Of a stretch of 64,000 bases of DNA, positions 1 to 9,613 are shown piece by piece. Position 1 is the stretch's first letter, and every line of letters begins with the position of its first letter. This stretch comes from Parashewanella spongiae (GTDB lineage: Bacteria; Pseudomonadota; Gammaproteobacteria; Enterobacterales; Shewanellaceae). Below the pieces are notes generated by a model. It had not been told where the DNA came from. It worked only from the letters and a program-made list of their open reading frames with translations, and did not search any database. Made by a program: the position numbers and the translations under genes. The stretch is from the NCBI RefSeq assembly GCF_004358345.1, contig NZ_CP037952.1, positions 4,092,001-4,156,000 on the forward strand. Direction: 5' to 3'.

Positions 1-2
1 AA

Positions 3-1355
3 GGCACTGTATTTACTGACTTTTCATTGATTCGAGCAGGAAGTTTACACCAAGCGAATGGTGGCGTACTCCTCATTGACGCAACAAAAGTACTTGAACG
101 CCCGTATGTATGGGATGGATTGAAACGGGCACTTCGCTCTCGTCAGCTTGATTTAAACTCTCTTGAGCGGGAAGTTTCTTTGTCTGGCACCATTTCAATG
201 AACCCAGAGCCCATTCCGCTCAATGTAAAAATCATCATGTTCGGCGATCATCAAACCTACCAGCTATTACAGCATTACGATCCTGATTTCAGTGAACTAT
301 TTAGGGTTACGGCCGATTTTGAAACCAGCATGCCTCGCACCGATACTTCTGAAGAACATTATGCTCGATTTATTTCTTCAATTGTTCATGATAACGAATT
401 GCTTCCTTGTGATAATTCAGCAATTGCTCGAGTCGTAGAATACAGCTCTAGACAAGCTGAAGACCAAAATAAACTCTCACTTTATTCCGCCGATATCGCC
501 AACCTACTTAGAGAAACAAGCTTTGTCGCTCGCTCTCAACATGTTGACATGATAACGGCGAATCACGTGCAACAAGCACTCGATAACCAACAGCATAGAG
601 TCAATAAATTACAAGATTCGCTATTAGATGACTTCAAGCTTGGCCGTACTCTTATGCAGGTCACAGGCAAGGTTGTTGGACAAGTGAATGCGTTAACCGT
701 ACTTTCTACCGCAGAATATCGCTTTGGTCTTCCAAGCCGTATAACAGCCAATACAGCTTTAGGTAAAGGTGAAGTGTTAGATGTTGAGCATAAAGTTAAG
801 CTTGGTGGTCAAATCCACACTAAGGGAGTATTAATTTTGACCTCGTATCTTGCTTCAATGCTGGGTAAATCAGCAGAAATACCGCTAACTACATATTTAA
901 CCTTTGAACAATCGTATTCAGGAGTAGATGGCGATAGTGCTTCAATGGCTGAATACTGTGCAATCTTATCAGCTATCAGTAAGATACCACTAAAACAGAG
1001 TATCGCAATCACGGGATCAATGGATCAATTTGGTGTTGCTCAACCAATTGGTGGAGTGAATGAAAAAATTGAAGGGTTTTATGATGTTTGCTCAATTAAG
1101 GGGCGTCATGACGAACAAGGGGTTATCATCCCTGCTGCAAATATTGAAAACCTAATGATACGTAGTGATATAGCCGAAGCTATACACAATGGTAAGTTTC
1201 ATATTTGGGCTATTAGCCATATAAATCAAGCGATAGAGTTACTTGCAGAAAAAGCTTCTGGTGTTTCAAAAGGACAAAGCTTTACCAAAAACTCTGTTTA
1301 TCAATCGGCTCACTTAAAATTGCAAAAATTAAGAACGTTACAACAGAAAAAGTAA
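3..1355 (+). CDS. Lon-like ATP-dependent protease (LonB/YcbZ type), C-terminal part
   Basis: The frame is open to the left edge, so the gene begins upstream of the window; the in-window TTG at 27 is internal. The start of the visible part (RAGSLHQANGGVLLIDA) is the AAA+ segment after Walker B of LonB-like proteases. The C-terminal half is the Lon proteolytic domain, with the serine motif GDSAS (Ser near residue 305 counted from 27) and the lysine in GGVNEKIEGF (about residue 346), which form the Ser-Lys dyad. The family degrades proteins using ATP in the cytosol. The stop at 1355 is one base from the stop of the convergent small gene. A perfect hairpin at 1383-1405, inside that neighbour, may terminate transcription. 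The family assignment is firm; substrates are unknown. Confidence 0.9.
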   Translation, partial: GTVFTDFSLIRAGSLHQANGGVLLIDATKVLERPYVWDGLKRALRSRQLDLNSLEREVSLSGTISMNPEPIPLNVKIIMFGDHQTYQLLQHYDPDFSELFRVTADFETSMPRTDTSEEHYARFISSIVHDNELLPCDNSAIARVVEYSSRQAEDQNKLSLYSADIANLLRETSFVARSQHVDMITANHVQQALDNQQHRVNKLQDSLLDDFKLGRTLMQVTGKVVGQVNALTVLSTAEYRFGLPSRITANTALGKGEVLDVEHKVKLGGQIHTKGVLILTSYLASMLGKSAEIPLTTYLTFEQSYSGVDGDSASMAEYCAILSAISKIPLKQSIAITGSMDQFGVAQPIGGVNEKIEGFYDVCSIKGRHDEQGVIIPAANIENLMIRSDIAEAIHNGKFHIWAISHINQAIELLAEKASGVSKGQSFTKNSVYQSAHLKLQKLRTLQQKK

Positions 1356-1356
1356 A

Positions 1357-1599
1357 TTAATCTGTAAGAACCTTGGTTTCATAAACTCGCTCACCGAGCG
1401 AGTTTAATATTTTGCATTCACCTTCTAGCACCGCAATTATTGATTTTCCTTCACGAAATTCATCAGTTAGCAGCACTCTTCCGTTTGCGTTAACGGGTAA
1501 ACTCTGCAAAACATCATTATGCATAACAAGACCAGCAGGGGCGTCGTAATAAAGTACGGTAACCGTCTTAACTTCAGCCGTAATTTTATTTTGATTCAT
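1357..1599 (-). CDS. TIGR02922/DUF2375-type small protein
   Basis: An 80-residue protein with no signal peptide or membrane segment. It resembles the short TIGR02922 (DUF2375) family known from Shewanella and Colwellia, whose function is unknown; I assign it from memory of that family's pattern (a TVLYY near the N-terminus, then a short beta-rich body with a LP..ANGR motif). ATG start; the upstream minus-strand sequence is AT-rich and carries no strong Shine-Dalgarno. It is convergent and nearly abutting with the Lon-like gene, an arrangement that leaves no room for a separate terminator. Confidence 0.6.
   Translation of the reverse strand: MNQNKITAEVKTVTVLYYDAPAGLVMHNDVLQSLPVNANGRVLLTDEFREGKSIIAVLEGECKILNSLGERVYETKVLTD
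1383..1405 (+). terminator. Candidate hairpin terminator for the Lon-like gene
   Basis: A perfect 10-bp stem (AAACTCGCTC / GAGCGAGTTT) with a 3-nt loop lies 28 bases after the Lon-like stop codon, followed by an AT-rich tract (AATATTTT). It lies inside the coding region of the convergent small gene, so one sequence would serve both as codons and as a terminator. Functional role inferred. Confidence 0.4.
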
Positions 1600-1906
1600 G
1601 ATAATTAACTCATTAATTAAATAAAAGGAACAATCTAGTTATAGCTTATGCCATTGAAAAAGGAGTAATTGAAAGTACAAAATCAATATAAATCCACCTT
1701 GCATTAGTTCGTGATTCGGGTAGACATTCAATGCTCGGAGTTGTTCAGAGCTTTGTTAGATTTTGATTTAACTAAGGTTCAGCCAAAATACAACTTCAGT
1801 AGGGTATAGTTCTTTGAGTAAGTTCATCATTCAATTTTGACGCTAATTTTTATATGCATGAACGACGTGTAATAAACATAATGTTATTAATATATAAGAG
1901 GTTTCA
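1600..1906. other. Intergenic spacer with no recognised feature
   Basis: 307 bases between divergent genes. AT-rich, presumably holding promoters for both; I see no convincing paired -35/-10 boxes, repeat or RNA gene. Confidence 0.5.
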
Positions 1907-2236
1907 ATGCTAACAGAGTCAGCAACTAGTTCTGTTGAAGGTTATATTACCCCAGAATTATCTACTCATGAAACAAGCAAAAAGCCCGTTGAACAAACCA
2001 ACTTTATTTGTGAACCAATCCCTACCTCCGAGGTTCAAATCAATTCACTCCCCTCTCTTTCATCTCAAACAGTGCAAACTTCAGGATTTTTGGGTGACTT
2101 TAAGTTTTTAAAAAAATGCCCTACAGTACCTGACATCCCAGAGGGCTGTACTTGTGTTACAGATAAGCAAATCCGAACTATTCATGAGAGTTTTAAAAAA
2201 AAAATTTTCAAAACGTATTTAACGTATGCGCATTAA
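1907..2236 (+). CDS. Orphan protein, 5' part of a probable frameshifted gene
   Basis: Encodes 109 residues, ATG start after a good Shine-Dalgarno (AAGAGG, 7 bases upstream). The N-terminal ~60 residues are rich in Ser, Thr and Glu with few hydrophobics. The frame ends at 2236 just after a run of ten A (2195-2204). In the -1 frame the sequence is open from the A run straight into the 1038-aa frame that follows. I therefore read 1907-5355 as one gene of about 1.14 kaa, either expressed by slippage on the A10 run or broken by an indel there. No family recognised. The Ser/Thr-rich leader resembles the disordered start of many secreted effectors, but that is a weak hint. Confidence 0.6.
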   Translation: MLTESATSSVEGYITPELSTHETSKKPVEQTNFICEPIPTSEVQINSLPSLSSQTVQTSGFLGDFKFLKKCPTVPDIPEGCTCVTDKQIRTIHESFKKKIFKTYLTYAH

Positions 2237-2238
2237 TA

Positions 2239-5200
2239 TTGGAGAAAACTACAAATATTGATGATAATGAGTTCGATGCTTTAGAAAATGTAATTTACTA
2301 TTTAAGACAAATCCGAGCACTCAGTGCTTTAATTGCAGAAAAGAGCAAGTTTGAATTTAAAAACTGGGAAGCTGATGATTATCTTAGCTTTTGCAGCCAT
2401 TTATCGGAAGCATTTGAACAAGGCAGTGAAGTGCTTAATGCTTCACCTCATAAACACTTATCTTTTCTCAAAAGAGTTGCTGATACCGGGCATCACTTAG
2501 CCAGACAAAAGTATCTTGATAACGTCTTATTAGGTCATGCTAATTTTGAAGTTTACCTCCCTGTTGAAGCAGAAAGGTTACTACTTTTAATGGCACGGGA
2601 GCAATACAACAATCCAATCTGCCATTGCCATGACTTTTCTCCAGAAGTAATTGAATTGCTTGAACTGATAAATGATTACGAACAGCAAAAAAATTCGATT
2701 TCTCAATCTCCTGCCCAATTTGAAGAAAAGCGTCAAAAAGTTTCAGAAAAATTTTTAAGAAATAGCTCGACTATGGTCAAGTTACTAGCACCTTTTATTT
2801 ATGTCGCTCCTATATTCGGTCCTTTAAATCCCGAAGCTGCTCTAAAAGCAATCCAACAAATAAAAAGCAGTTCAATCTTAACCCCATATACGACTGACAT
2901 ATCAGATTATCTACAAGCGCGAGTCAAACTTAGTTCAGATGATAGCCAACATGTAAATGATGGGGTATTACAATTAGGTGTTCTTGCTCAAAAGGGAATG
3001 ATTTCAGCTATTCACTCATTGTCGCTTCATTATTTATTCGCATTAGATCAAGAAAATTGTATCAAATTACTCTTGTTTGTTGTGACCACACAAGACTTTA
3101 ATGCTATTAAAATGTCACCTTCTTTATGCTGCACTCTTGCACATAGTTACTACCGTTTTTGCCGTGAACTCACTCAGAAATCGATATCAATGATTGCAGA
3201 AAAACAAAACGCCGGATGGAAATCTATTGATGAGGAAACTGAAGATAAAAAACCGGATATTCCATCGGTTACATTATTAACTATTGAATACCTCCAAGCT
3301 TCGGAAGAGGAAGGAACTTGTAAATATTTTTTATTAAGGGGCCATGATATATTAAACGCAATTCATTTAAACATTTCTACTAGACCTAAGAAAGCTGGTG
3401 AAGAAAATGATGACTTAACATCTCAAATGCTGAAGTATTTAAATGACGCACATCATTCCATGACTCCAACAATACAAATTCTTAAATTAATAGTCGAGAC
3501 CGATAAAAACAAACTTAAACTTGCTGATCAGATTATTCAACAGTCAATGGAACTAGACCCTCTAAATTGTGGATTTATTCTTGTTTTTGCTGAATTTTAC
3601 ACCTCAATCTGGACTAAAAGCAAAATAGCTAATTTGGTCGTTCAAGCTTTAGTCCATGCTGATATAAAAAGAGATTTATTTTGCATTGATGTACCCAGCA
3701 TAAAAGGCACTATTGATACATTAACAGAGCTTTCCTTGTTATTAAGTTATCCAAATCCTCAAGAAGCTATTTTCACCTTAAGTAAGCTAAAGATAATGTT
3801 TGATAGGCACGCAAGATTAAAAACCAAAATATATCTAATGAATGGGGTTCACCCAGATTTAGTAAAACTTTATTCACAATACCTAAAAATAAAAAATAAA
3901 TCGGAAGCACCTTCCTGTCCAGCTACAATAAAATATCCAAGTAAAACAAGCTCAACATTAAAAAATAGTGCAGATATTGCAAGTGCAAGCTCAGAAAGAG
4001 AGTCTTGTTCTCAAGTAATAGAAAGTGCTTTGATAACTAAAGATGTAGAAGCCGAACAGGCTCAACAAAAAATACAGGAGGAAAAGAACAAAGAAGCTAA
4101 AAGTATCATTGATGAATTCAATGAATTCTATCATTTTTCGTTAAGCGCACAACATCTATTAAGCATATCAAAAATAACCAAAGATAGAATGTCTATTTTT
4201 TCAAAGCCGACGAGAGAAGCTAAAGAGGAAAGCGAAAAAATAGAACAAATAGAATCTGAAATAATTAAAGTTGAATCATTTTACCAGCACGCCTTTTTAG
4301 AAAGTCCACAACTTATTTGTGACAAATTATCCCTCTGGAGGCAGTTAACACAATTTGAAAAATGGCCATTACCCAGAAAGAAAACTCTACTCTTGTTGGA
4401 ATATATCCCGAAGCTAGATGTCAGCCTTGAGAACATAAAATTTCTGCTACATTCATTACAAGGTTCTGACGTTGCTCTTTTTTATAATTCAATGCTTAAC
4501 GCTGCTGCAGTACAAATATCGGCTGTCCAAATCGGTTTATACCCAGCTACAGAACTTCAAGATAATGAAACAAAGATTTTGACTAAAATCCTACCTAGCA
4601 ACTTTTTTGTCTCATCACATAATGTCGAAAGCTTTGAAATGTATACGATACAATGTGGGCCAAAATGGGAGAAAAACATTTTTAGTATTTTAGAGCGTTT
4701 ATCCAACATGGATTCATTGATTCACATACTTAAACATTCTCGCGCTATTACAGAGCAAGCAAATATCCCGTTATTCGAAAGACTCACCTCCAAAATAAAA
4801 ACATTCGACCAAGACACATTAAAGGCGCTGTGGCAGAGCCCAAATATTAACGATGAATTAAGAGTTGCTGTATTCAATGGTATGAAAACATCTTCAAATA
4901 AGGCAAAAATTGAAACTTTAATGTCTCACCCAAATTTAACTTCAGCTCAAAAAGCAGCATGCTTTAGTCGCTTAAACAGTAAAGATAAAGGTTTGTTATT
5001 GTTCCACGCTTCCGATGAGGCAATAGTGATACTCGAAAATGAGTTGTGCTTTTTAAAAGCTGTGCCCGATACCTCAGTTGAAATAACGTCAGCATCAAAC
5101 GAAATTAGAAAATATATGCCATCGTGTCAACAACGAACATTTTATGAAGACCTACAGTTCATCTTAAGTATTGAAAATGACTCTACTACAAAAGCTCACC

Positions 5201-5355
5201 CACTGAGGACAAAACTCATCCTTCAAGCAATAGAAAAAGCTCGTAGATTTATTTGTCATTTGCAAAAAAAATGGGATATTAGCAAACGAACTCACAAAGA
5301 TTATATGCTGTTAGCGCAAACAAAAACTTTTTTAGTTCTCTATGAAGAACATTAA
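2239..5355 (+). CDS. Large orphan helical protein (3' part of frameshifted gene)
   Basis: 1038 residues if started at TTG 2239, which has no Shine-Dalgarno. The frame is also open upstream to the A10 run at 2195-2204, which supports fusion to the preceding 109-aa frame. The protein looks almost entirely alpha-helical, without signal peptide or membrane segments. Stretches in the first half resemble degenerate helical-hairpin (TPR/Sel1-like) solenoids, e.g. around residues 235-290 and 445-470. A charged, Lys/Glu/Gln-rich linker at about residues 555-640 could be a coiled coil. I do not recognise a catalytic motif. It stands alone between the Lon-like protease and yebC, with no operon partner. 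A scaffold or effector role is possible but unproven. Confidence 0.75.
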   Translation: MEKTTNIDDNEFDALENVIYYLRQIRALSALIAEKSKFEFKNWEADDYLSFCSHLSEAFEQGSEVLNASPHKHLSFLKRVADTGHHLARQKYLDNVLLGHANFEVYLPVEAERLLLLMAREQYNNPICHCHDFSPEVIELLELINDYEQQKNSISQSPAQFEEKRQKVSEKFLRNSSTMVKLLAPFIYVAPIFGPLNPEAALKAIQQIKSSSILTPYTTDISDYLQARVKLSSDDSQHVNDGVLQLGVLAQKGMISAIHSLSLHYLFALDQENCIKLLLFVVTTQDFNAIKMSPSLCCTLAHSYYRFCRELTQKSISMIAEKQNAGWKSIDEETEDKKPDIPSVTLLTIEYLQASEEEGTCKYFLLRGHDILNAIHLNISTRPKKAGEENDDLTSQMLKYLNDAHHSMTPTIQILKLIVETDKNKLKLADQIIQQSMELDPLNCGFILVFAEFYTSIWTKSKIANLVVQALVHADIKRDLFCIDVPSIKGTIDTLTELSLLLSYPNPQEAIFTLSKLKIMFDRHARLKTKIYLMNGVHPDLVKLYSQYLKIKNKSEAPSCPATIKYPSKTSSTLKNSADIASASSERESCSQVIESALITKDVEAEQAQQKIQEEKNKEAKSIIDEFNEFYHFSLSAQHLLSISKITKDRMSIFSKPTREAKEESEKIEQIESEIIKVESFYQHAFLESPQLICDKLSLWRQLTQFEKWPLPRKKTLLLLEYIPKLDVSLENIKFLLHSLQGSDVALFYNSMLNAAAVQISAVQIGLYPATELQDNETKILTKILPSNFFVSSHNVESFEMYTIQCGPKWEKNIFSILERLSNMDSLIHILKHSRAITEQANIPLFERLTSKIKTFDQDTLKALWQSPNINDELRVAVFNGMKTSSNKAKIETLMSHPNLTSAQKAACFSRLNSKDKGLLLFHASDEAIVILENELCFLKAVPDTSVEITSASNEIRKYMPSCQQRTFYEDLQFILSIENDSTTKAHPLRTKLILQAIEKARRFICHLQKKWDISKRTHKDYMLLAQTKTFLVLYEEH

Positions 5356-5471
5356 TTACATAGGAACGACTCTTTGACCCGATGAAAAAAGTATTGCAAA
5401 AATACAATTGGTATTAATACTGAACCTGTTAAAATCAACGTATATTTTCAATTTTTAACGTAGAGACTAAG

Positions 5472-6194
5472 ATGGGAAGAGCATACCAAAACCGTAAAGA
5501 GTCCATGGCCAAAACGGCAGGAATGAAAACTCGACTGTATTCTCGCTACGGCAAAGAGATTTATGTTTGTGCGAAAAACGGTGGTGTAGAGCCTGATGGA
5601 AACATCGCATTGCGCCAATTAATTGCAAAAGCGAAAAAAGATCAAGTTCCGGCACATGTTATCGAAAAAGCAATTGATAAAGCCAAAGGAGGCGGTGGTG
5701 AAGATTATGAAACTGCCCGCTACGAAGGTTTTGGCCCCGGAAATTGCATGGTGATTGTTGATTGCCTAACCGATAACGTAAAACGCACCTTTACTGAAGT
5801 TCGCCAAGCATTTGTTAAAAATGATGCAAAATTAGGTGGTCCTGGTACTTGTTCTCACATGTTCGATCATTCAGCGGTTTTCGTCTTTGAAGGAGATGAT
5901 GAAGACGCCATTCTAGAAATGCTCATGATGGAAGATGTCGATGTCACAGATGTAGAGCTTGAAGATGGCATGATAAGTGTTTACGCACCTCATACTGAAT
6001 ATTTCAAAACTCGCACCGCGCTTGCTGATGCTTACCCTAATATCGACTTTAAAGTTGATAACATTTCTTATGTGCCACAAAACATGACTGAAGTTCAAGG
6101 CGAAGATATTGAAGCCTTTGATAAGTTTATCGCCGCACTCGAAGATTGTGATGATGTTCAAAATGTTTATCACAACGCTGAAATTACTGAGTAG
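5472..6194 (+). CDS. YebC/PmpR-family protein (YeeN-like paralogue)
   Basis: 240 residues, the usual length of the family. The N-terminus [20 protein letters not shown] is typical of the second YebC paralogue of Vibrio and Shewanella, followed by the family signatures [39 protein letters not shown] and the C-terminal DDVQNVYHN. Family members have been described as DNA-binding regulators (PmpR). The related TACO1/YebC proteins help ribosomes translate proline-rich stretches, and either role could apply. ATG start with a weak purine tract (GAGACTAAG). A single-gene unit, convergent with the Ser/Thr/Pro-repeat gene and separated from it by a strong hairpin. Confidence 0.93.
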   Translation: MGRAYQNRKESMAKTAGMKTRLYSRYGKEIYVCAKNGGVEPDGNIALRQLIAKAKKDQVPAHVIEKAIDKAKGGGGEDYETARYEGFGPGNCMVIVDCLTDNVKRTFTEVRQAFVKNDAKLGGPGTCSHMFDHSAVFVFEGDDEDAILEMLMMEDVDVTDVELEDGMISVYAPHTEYFKTRTALADAYPNIDFKVDNISYVPQNMTEVQGEDIEAFDKFIAALEDCDDVQNVYHNAEITE

Positions 6195-6200
6195 TTCTGC

Positions 6201-6231
6201 TTTTCAGCAGCTTAAATAAAGCTGCTGAAAA
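6201..6231. terminator. Hairpin between convergent genes
   Basis: A perfect 12-bp inverted repeat (TTTTCAGCAGCT / AGCTGCTGAAAA) with a 7-nt loop begins 7 bases after the yebC-like stop and ends 16 bases before the stop of the opposing gene. The A/T ends of the stem give a short U run on either transcript, so it may stop transcription from both sides. Confidence 0.65.
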
Positions 6232-6246
6232 CATTCATAATCAGGC

Positions 6247-9200
6247 TCAAGGATTATAAGTTGTTGTTTGAGCATTTGATGAGTCAGGTTCGTCTGTCCA
6301 ATGTGCACCTAAATTAAATTCAGTTTCACATACTCTATCAGATGTTTGACTATCAGATGTTTGACTATTAGATCTTTGACGGAACTCGGTGGTAACTGGT
6401 TCTTCGAGATTGCTCTTGTTGGCGTTAGATCTCCAACTACGTATTTTCCATCCTCCAAAAAACCCTGTGAAATTTCCTCCGATAAAACCACCAAATACTG
6501 AACCAAGTATTATAACGAATTCACGCCATGAAGAAGTAGGCGCGGATGTCGGCGCTGGCGCTGGAGAGGGACATGGTTGTCTCTCATCAGGAAGAAGTCC
6601 GTTAACATCTCCACTTCCACTACTTCCAGAAGGGCAAACACAATCTGGAGTACCTGTTGGGGATGGAATAGGTGTTGATTCTGGGTTATCTGTTGGAGAT
6701 GGAATAGGTGTTGATATTGGGTTACTAGCTGAAGATGGACTAGGCGTTGATATTGGGTTACTAGCTGAAGATGGAATAGGCGTTGATACTGAGTTAATTG
6801 TTGAAGATGGAATAGCTGTTGATATTGAGCTATCTGTTGGAGATGGAATAGGCGTTGATACTGAGTTAATTGTTGAAGGTGGAATAGCTGTTGATACTGA
6901 GTTAATTGTTGAAGGTGGAATAGCTGTTGATACTGAGTTAATTGTTGAAGATGGAATAGCTGTTGATATTGAGCTATCTGTTGGAGATGAAATAGCTGTT
7001 GATACTGAGTTAATTGTTGAAGATGGAATAGCTGTTGATACTGAGTTAATTGTTGATGATGGAATAGCTGTTGATACTGAGTTAATTGTTGAAGATGGAA
7101 TAGCTGTTGATATTGAGCTATCTGTTGGAGATGAAATAGCTGTTGATACTGAGTTAATTGTTGGAGATGGAATAGCTGTTAATACTGAGTCAATTGTTGA
7201 TGATGGAATAGCTGTTGATATTGAGCTATCTGTTGGAGATGGAATAGGTGTTAATACTGAGTTAATTGTTGATGATGGAATAGCTGTTGATATTGAGCTA
7301 TCTGTTGGAGATGGAATAGGTGTTAATACTGAGTTAATTGTTGATGATGGAATAGCTGTTGATATTGAGCTATCTGTTGGAGATGGAATAGGTGTTAATA
7401 CTGAGTTAATTGTTGAAGATGGAATAGCTGTTGATATTGAGCTATCTGTTGGAGATGAAATAGCTGTTGGTATTGAGTTAATTGTTGAAGATGGAATAGG
7501 TGTTGGTATTGAGCTATCTGTTGGTGATGGAATAGCTGTTGATACTGAGTTAATTGTTGAAGATGGAATAGGTGTTGATATTGAGCTATCTGTTGGTGAT
7601 GGAATAGTTGTTGATACTGAGTTAATTGTTGGAGATGGAATAGTTGTTGATACTGAGTTAATTGTTGAAGATGGAATAGCTGTTGATATTGAGCTATCTG
7701 TTGGAGATGAAATAGCTGTTGGTATTGAGTTAATTGTTGAAGATGGAATAGGTGTTGGTATTGAGCTATCTGTTGGAGATGGAATAGGTGTTAATACTGA
7801 GTTAATTGTTGATGATGGAATAGCTGTTGATTCTGGGTTATCTGTTGGAGATGGAATAGGTGTTGATACTGGGTTACTCGCTAAAGATGAACTAGGTGTT
7901 GATACTGGGTTATCTGTTGGAGATGGAATAGGTGTTGATACTGGGTTACTCGCTAAAGATGAACTAGGTGTTGATACTAGGTTACTCGTTAAAGATGAAC
8001 TAGGTGTTGATACTAGGTTACTCGCTAAAGATGAACTAGGTGTTAATACTGGGTTAATTGTTGAAGATGGAATAGGCGTTGATACTGGGTTACCTGTTAA
8101 AGATGAACTAGGTGTTGGTACTGAATTATCTGTTGAAGATAAAATAGGTGTTGATACAAGGATATCCGCTGAAGATGGAATAGGTGTTGATACAGGCTCA
8201 CCCGTTCGAGTAACCTCCAGTTGTGGTTGCGATAATAATGTAGAAGTAGTAGAAAAAGGAGTCGATTGTATGTCATCACTACTCACCAGCGATATGCTCG
8301 GGCTTACTTTCATTTCATTTTCCGAAAACGACAGTGAAGGCAATATCTGACTAGTCCGAGCTCCTAAAGTGGTTGATGGTTGTATTGAGACACTTCCTGT
8401 ATTTTCTACGCTCGATTGGATTTCAGAAGGTGCTAAATTTTCTGGGGGCTTGCCAGAACCATCTATCTCTGTAGGTTCAAAAGTGACTTGTTCTGTCACC
8501 TCTGAGGTGACCTCAATTTTTGTAGGATTTGCCTCTGTTGTTGCTTTAGCCTCTGTTGTTGCTTTAGCCTCTGTTGTTGCTTTAGCCTCTGTTGTTGCTT
8601 TAGCCTCTGTTGTAGTAGCCTGCTCCGGCGGTTTTTCAGTATTTTGTCTTCGCGCTCTTAAGAGCAATTCACTAACCCTATCAGATTCGAATTGATGTAT
8701 ATCTCCCGATGCATCATAAAAAATCTCGCCATCTCCATCTTCAAGGGATTCAAGTTCTGCATTTAATATTGCCTTATCTAGAGTAATTTTTCCCTTACTC
8801 TTAGTTTTCGTTGTAACCTCCCCTTCAAACTTAGTTAAACATCGCGTTGCCACATAACCGCCTGCATAACCACCGATAAAACCAGCTACCCGATTAGAGA
8901 TAAACCGAAACCAGCTATCTTCTTTAACCCCTATTAGATCCACCACCTTATCGTTTATTTTTGTGCCCACAGTGGCACCCAAAACGGCACTTGATGTAAC
9001 CGCAAGACGATAAACTAATTTTTTCCCAGTGGATACATCACCAAGCACTACAGCTGCTCCAAAAGCGGTTACAACTCCTGACAAAAAATCAGCAGTGCTA
9101 TTTCCTACTTTTTTGCCTAACTCTGATCTTTCAGTTAAGAACTTTACTCCTACTTTAACTCCCCCTGCTACTGCACTAGTCACCGCGACACCTGTTAGCC

Positions 9201-9408
9201 CAGCAGGGCCTGTGCCGAAAAAAAGTAAGATAGGGATAGCGTTAGTTCCACTTTCTATAACGGCCATTGTATAACGCTTTAGAGGCGATGGAATTTTATC
9301 ATTAACTCTTTCTATGCAATCACTTGCATTAGCTAATATTTTTGTATCTGTAAAGCAACTTAACGAAATTGAACTGCAATGCTCTGGAATTATTGCTGAA
9401 ACGCCCAT
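6247..9408 (-). CDS. Large Ser/Thr/Pro-repeat membrane protein
   Basis: 1053 residues, ATG start with a Shine-Dalgarno AAAGGA 7 bases upstream. Order of parts: a Ser/Cys-rich N-terminus; a Gly/Ala/Val-rich hydrophobic region (about residues 50-190) with several possible membrane segments; an acidic stretch (about 210-240); four exact ATTEAK hexapeptides (about 265-290); a mucin-like region of about forty 12-residue repeats (about 410-920) alternating STAIPSSTINSV and STPIPSPTDSSI types; one more glycine-zipper membrane segment (about 965-990); and a polar tail with short SQTSD repeats. No family recognised. The repeats suggest a long extended, possibly glycosylated stalk. The likely location is an envelope or, if secreted, a host membrane. 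The opposite strand is also open across the repeats, a by-product of the 36-bp unit. Confidence 0.75.
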   Translation of the reverse strand: MGVSAIIPEHCSSISLSCFTDTKILANASDCIERVNDKIPSPLKRYTMAVIESGTNAIPILLFFGTGPAGLTGVAVTSAVAGGVKVGVKFLTERSELGKKVGNSTADFLSGVVTAFGAAVVLGDVSTGKKLVYRLAVTSSAVLGATVGTKINDKVVDLIGVKEDSWFRFISNRVAGFIGGYAGGYVATRCLTKFEGEVTTKTKSKGKITLDKAILNAELESLEDGDGEIFYDASGDIHQFESDRVSELLLRARRQNTEKPPEQATTTEAKATTEAKATTEAKATTEAKATTEANPTKIEVTSEVTEQVTFEPTEIDGSGKPPENLAPSEIQSSVENTGSVSIQPSTTLGARTSQILPSLSFSENEMKVSPSISLVSSDDIQSTPFSTTSTLLSQPQLEVTRTGEPVSTPIPSSADILVSTPILSSTDNSVPTPSSSLTGNPVSTPIPSSTINPVLTPSSSLASNLVSTPSSSLTSNLVSTPSSSLASNPVSTPIPSPTDNPVSTPSSSLASNPVSTPIPSPTDNPESTAIPSSTINSVLTPIPSPTDSSIPTPIPSSTINSIPTAISSPTDSSISTAIPSSTINSVSTTIPSPTINSVSTTIPSPTDSSISTPIPSSTINSVSTAIPSPTDSSIPTPIPSSTINSIPTAISSPTDSSISTAIPSSTINSVLTPIPSPTDSSISTAIPSSTINSVLTPIPSPTDSSISTAIPSSTINSVLTPIPSPTDSSISTAIPSSTIDSVLTAIPSPTINSVSTAISSPTDSSISTAIPSSTINSVSTAIPSSTINSVSTAIPSSTINSVSTAISSPTDSSISTAIPSSTINSVSTAIPPSTINSVSTAIPPSTINSVSTPIPSPTDSSISTAIPSSTINSVSTPIPSSASNPISTPSPSSASNPISTPIPSPTDNPESTPIPSPTGTPDCVCPSGSSGSGDVNGLLPDERQPCPSPAPAPTSAPTSSWREFVIILGSVFGGFIGGNFTGFFGGWKIRSWRSNANKSNLEEPVTTEFRQRSNSQTSDSQTSDRVCETEFNLGAHWTDEPDSSNAQTTTYNP
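6655..8200. repeat. Tandem 36-bp repeats (12-residue units)
   Basis: About forty copies of a 36-bp unit with two alternating subtypes, giving a 72-bp higher-order period in the middle. Units differ by scattered base changes, so the array expanded some time ago and has also been homogenised locally: near-identical blocks recur at about 7240-7410 and again at 7680-7800. The length is a multiple of three, so copy changes keep the frame. Confidence 0.9.
8527..8615. repeat. Tandem 18-bp repeats (ATTEAK units)
   Basis: Four exact copies of an 18-bp unit plus degenerate flanking copies inside the Ser/Thr/Pro-repeat gene. They are likely a recent slippage product because the units are identical at the DNA level. 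Confidence 0.85.
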
Positions 9409-9613
9409 GCTCTATCCTTTCATTACACATTTTTTTTAGCATATCGAAGATTGCCGAACAGGAGCTGAATAGCCACTTAGCTTTTCATCTATTGTTAGTT
9501 TTAAAATAACACTGCTATAACTGATAGCTATATCCCCATGATTTTTGAAGAGGCAACTTCTCTTAACGACAAGTATTGCCATTTATCCTATGTTGCTTTT
9601 CCTTGTAATAGAC

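Noticed and set aside
6655-8200. CRISPR-like regular spacing of repeats
   Set aside because: Units are contiguous coding tandem repeats without unique spacers; there is no cas gene in the window.
6389-8350. 653-codon open frame on the plus strand opposite the Ser/Thr/Pro repeats
   Set aside because: The 36-bp unit has no stop in this frame, so the openness is automatic; there is no ribosome site, and the minus-strand gene has a proper start and non-repeat domains.
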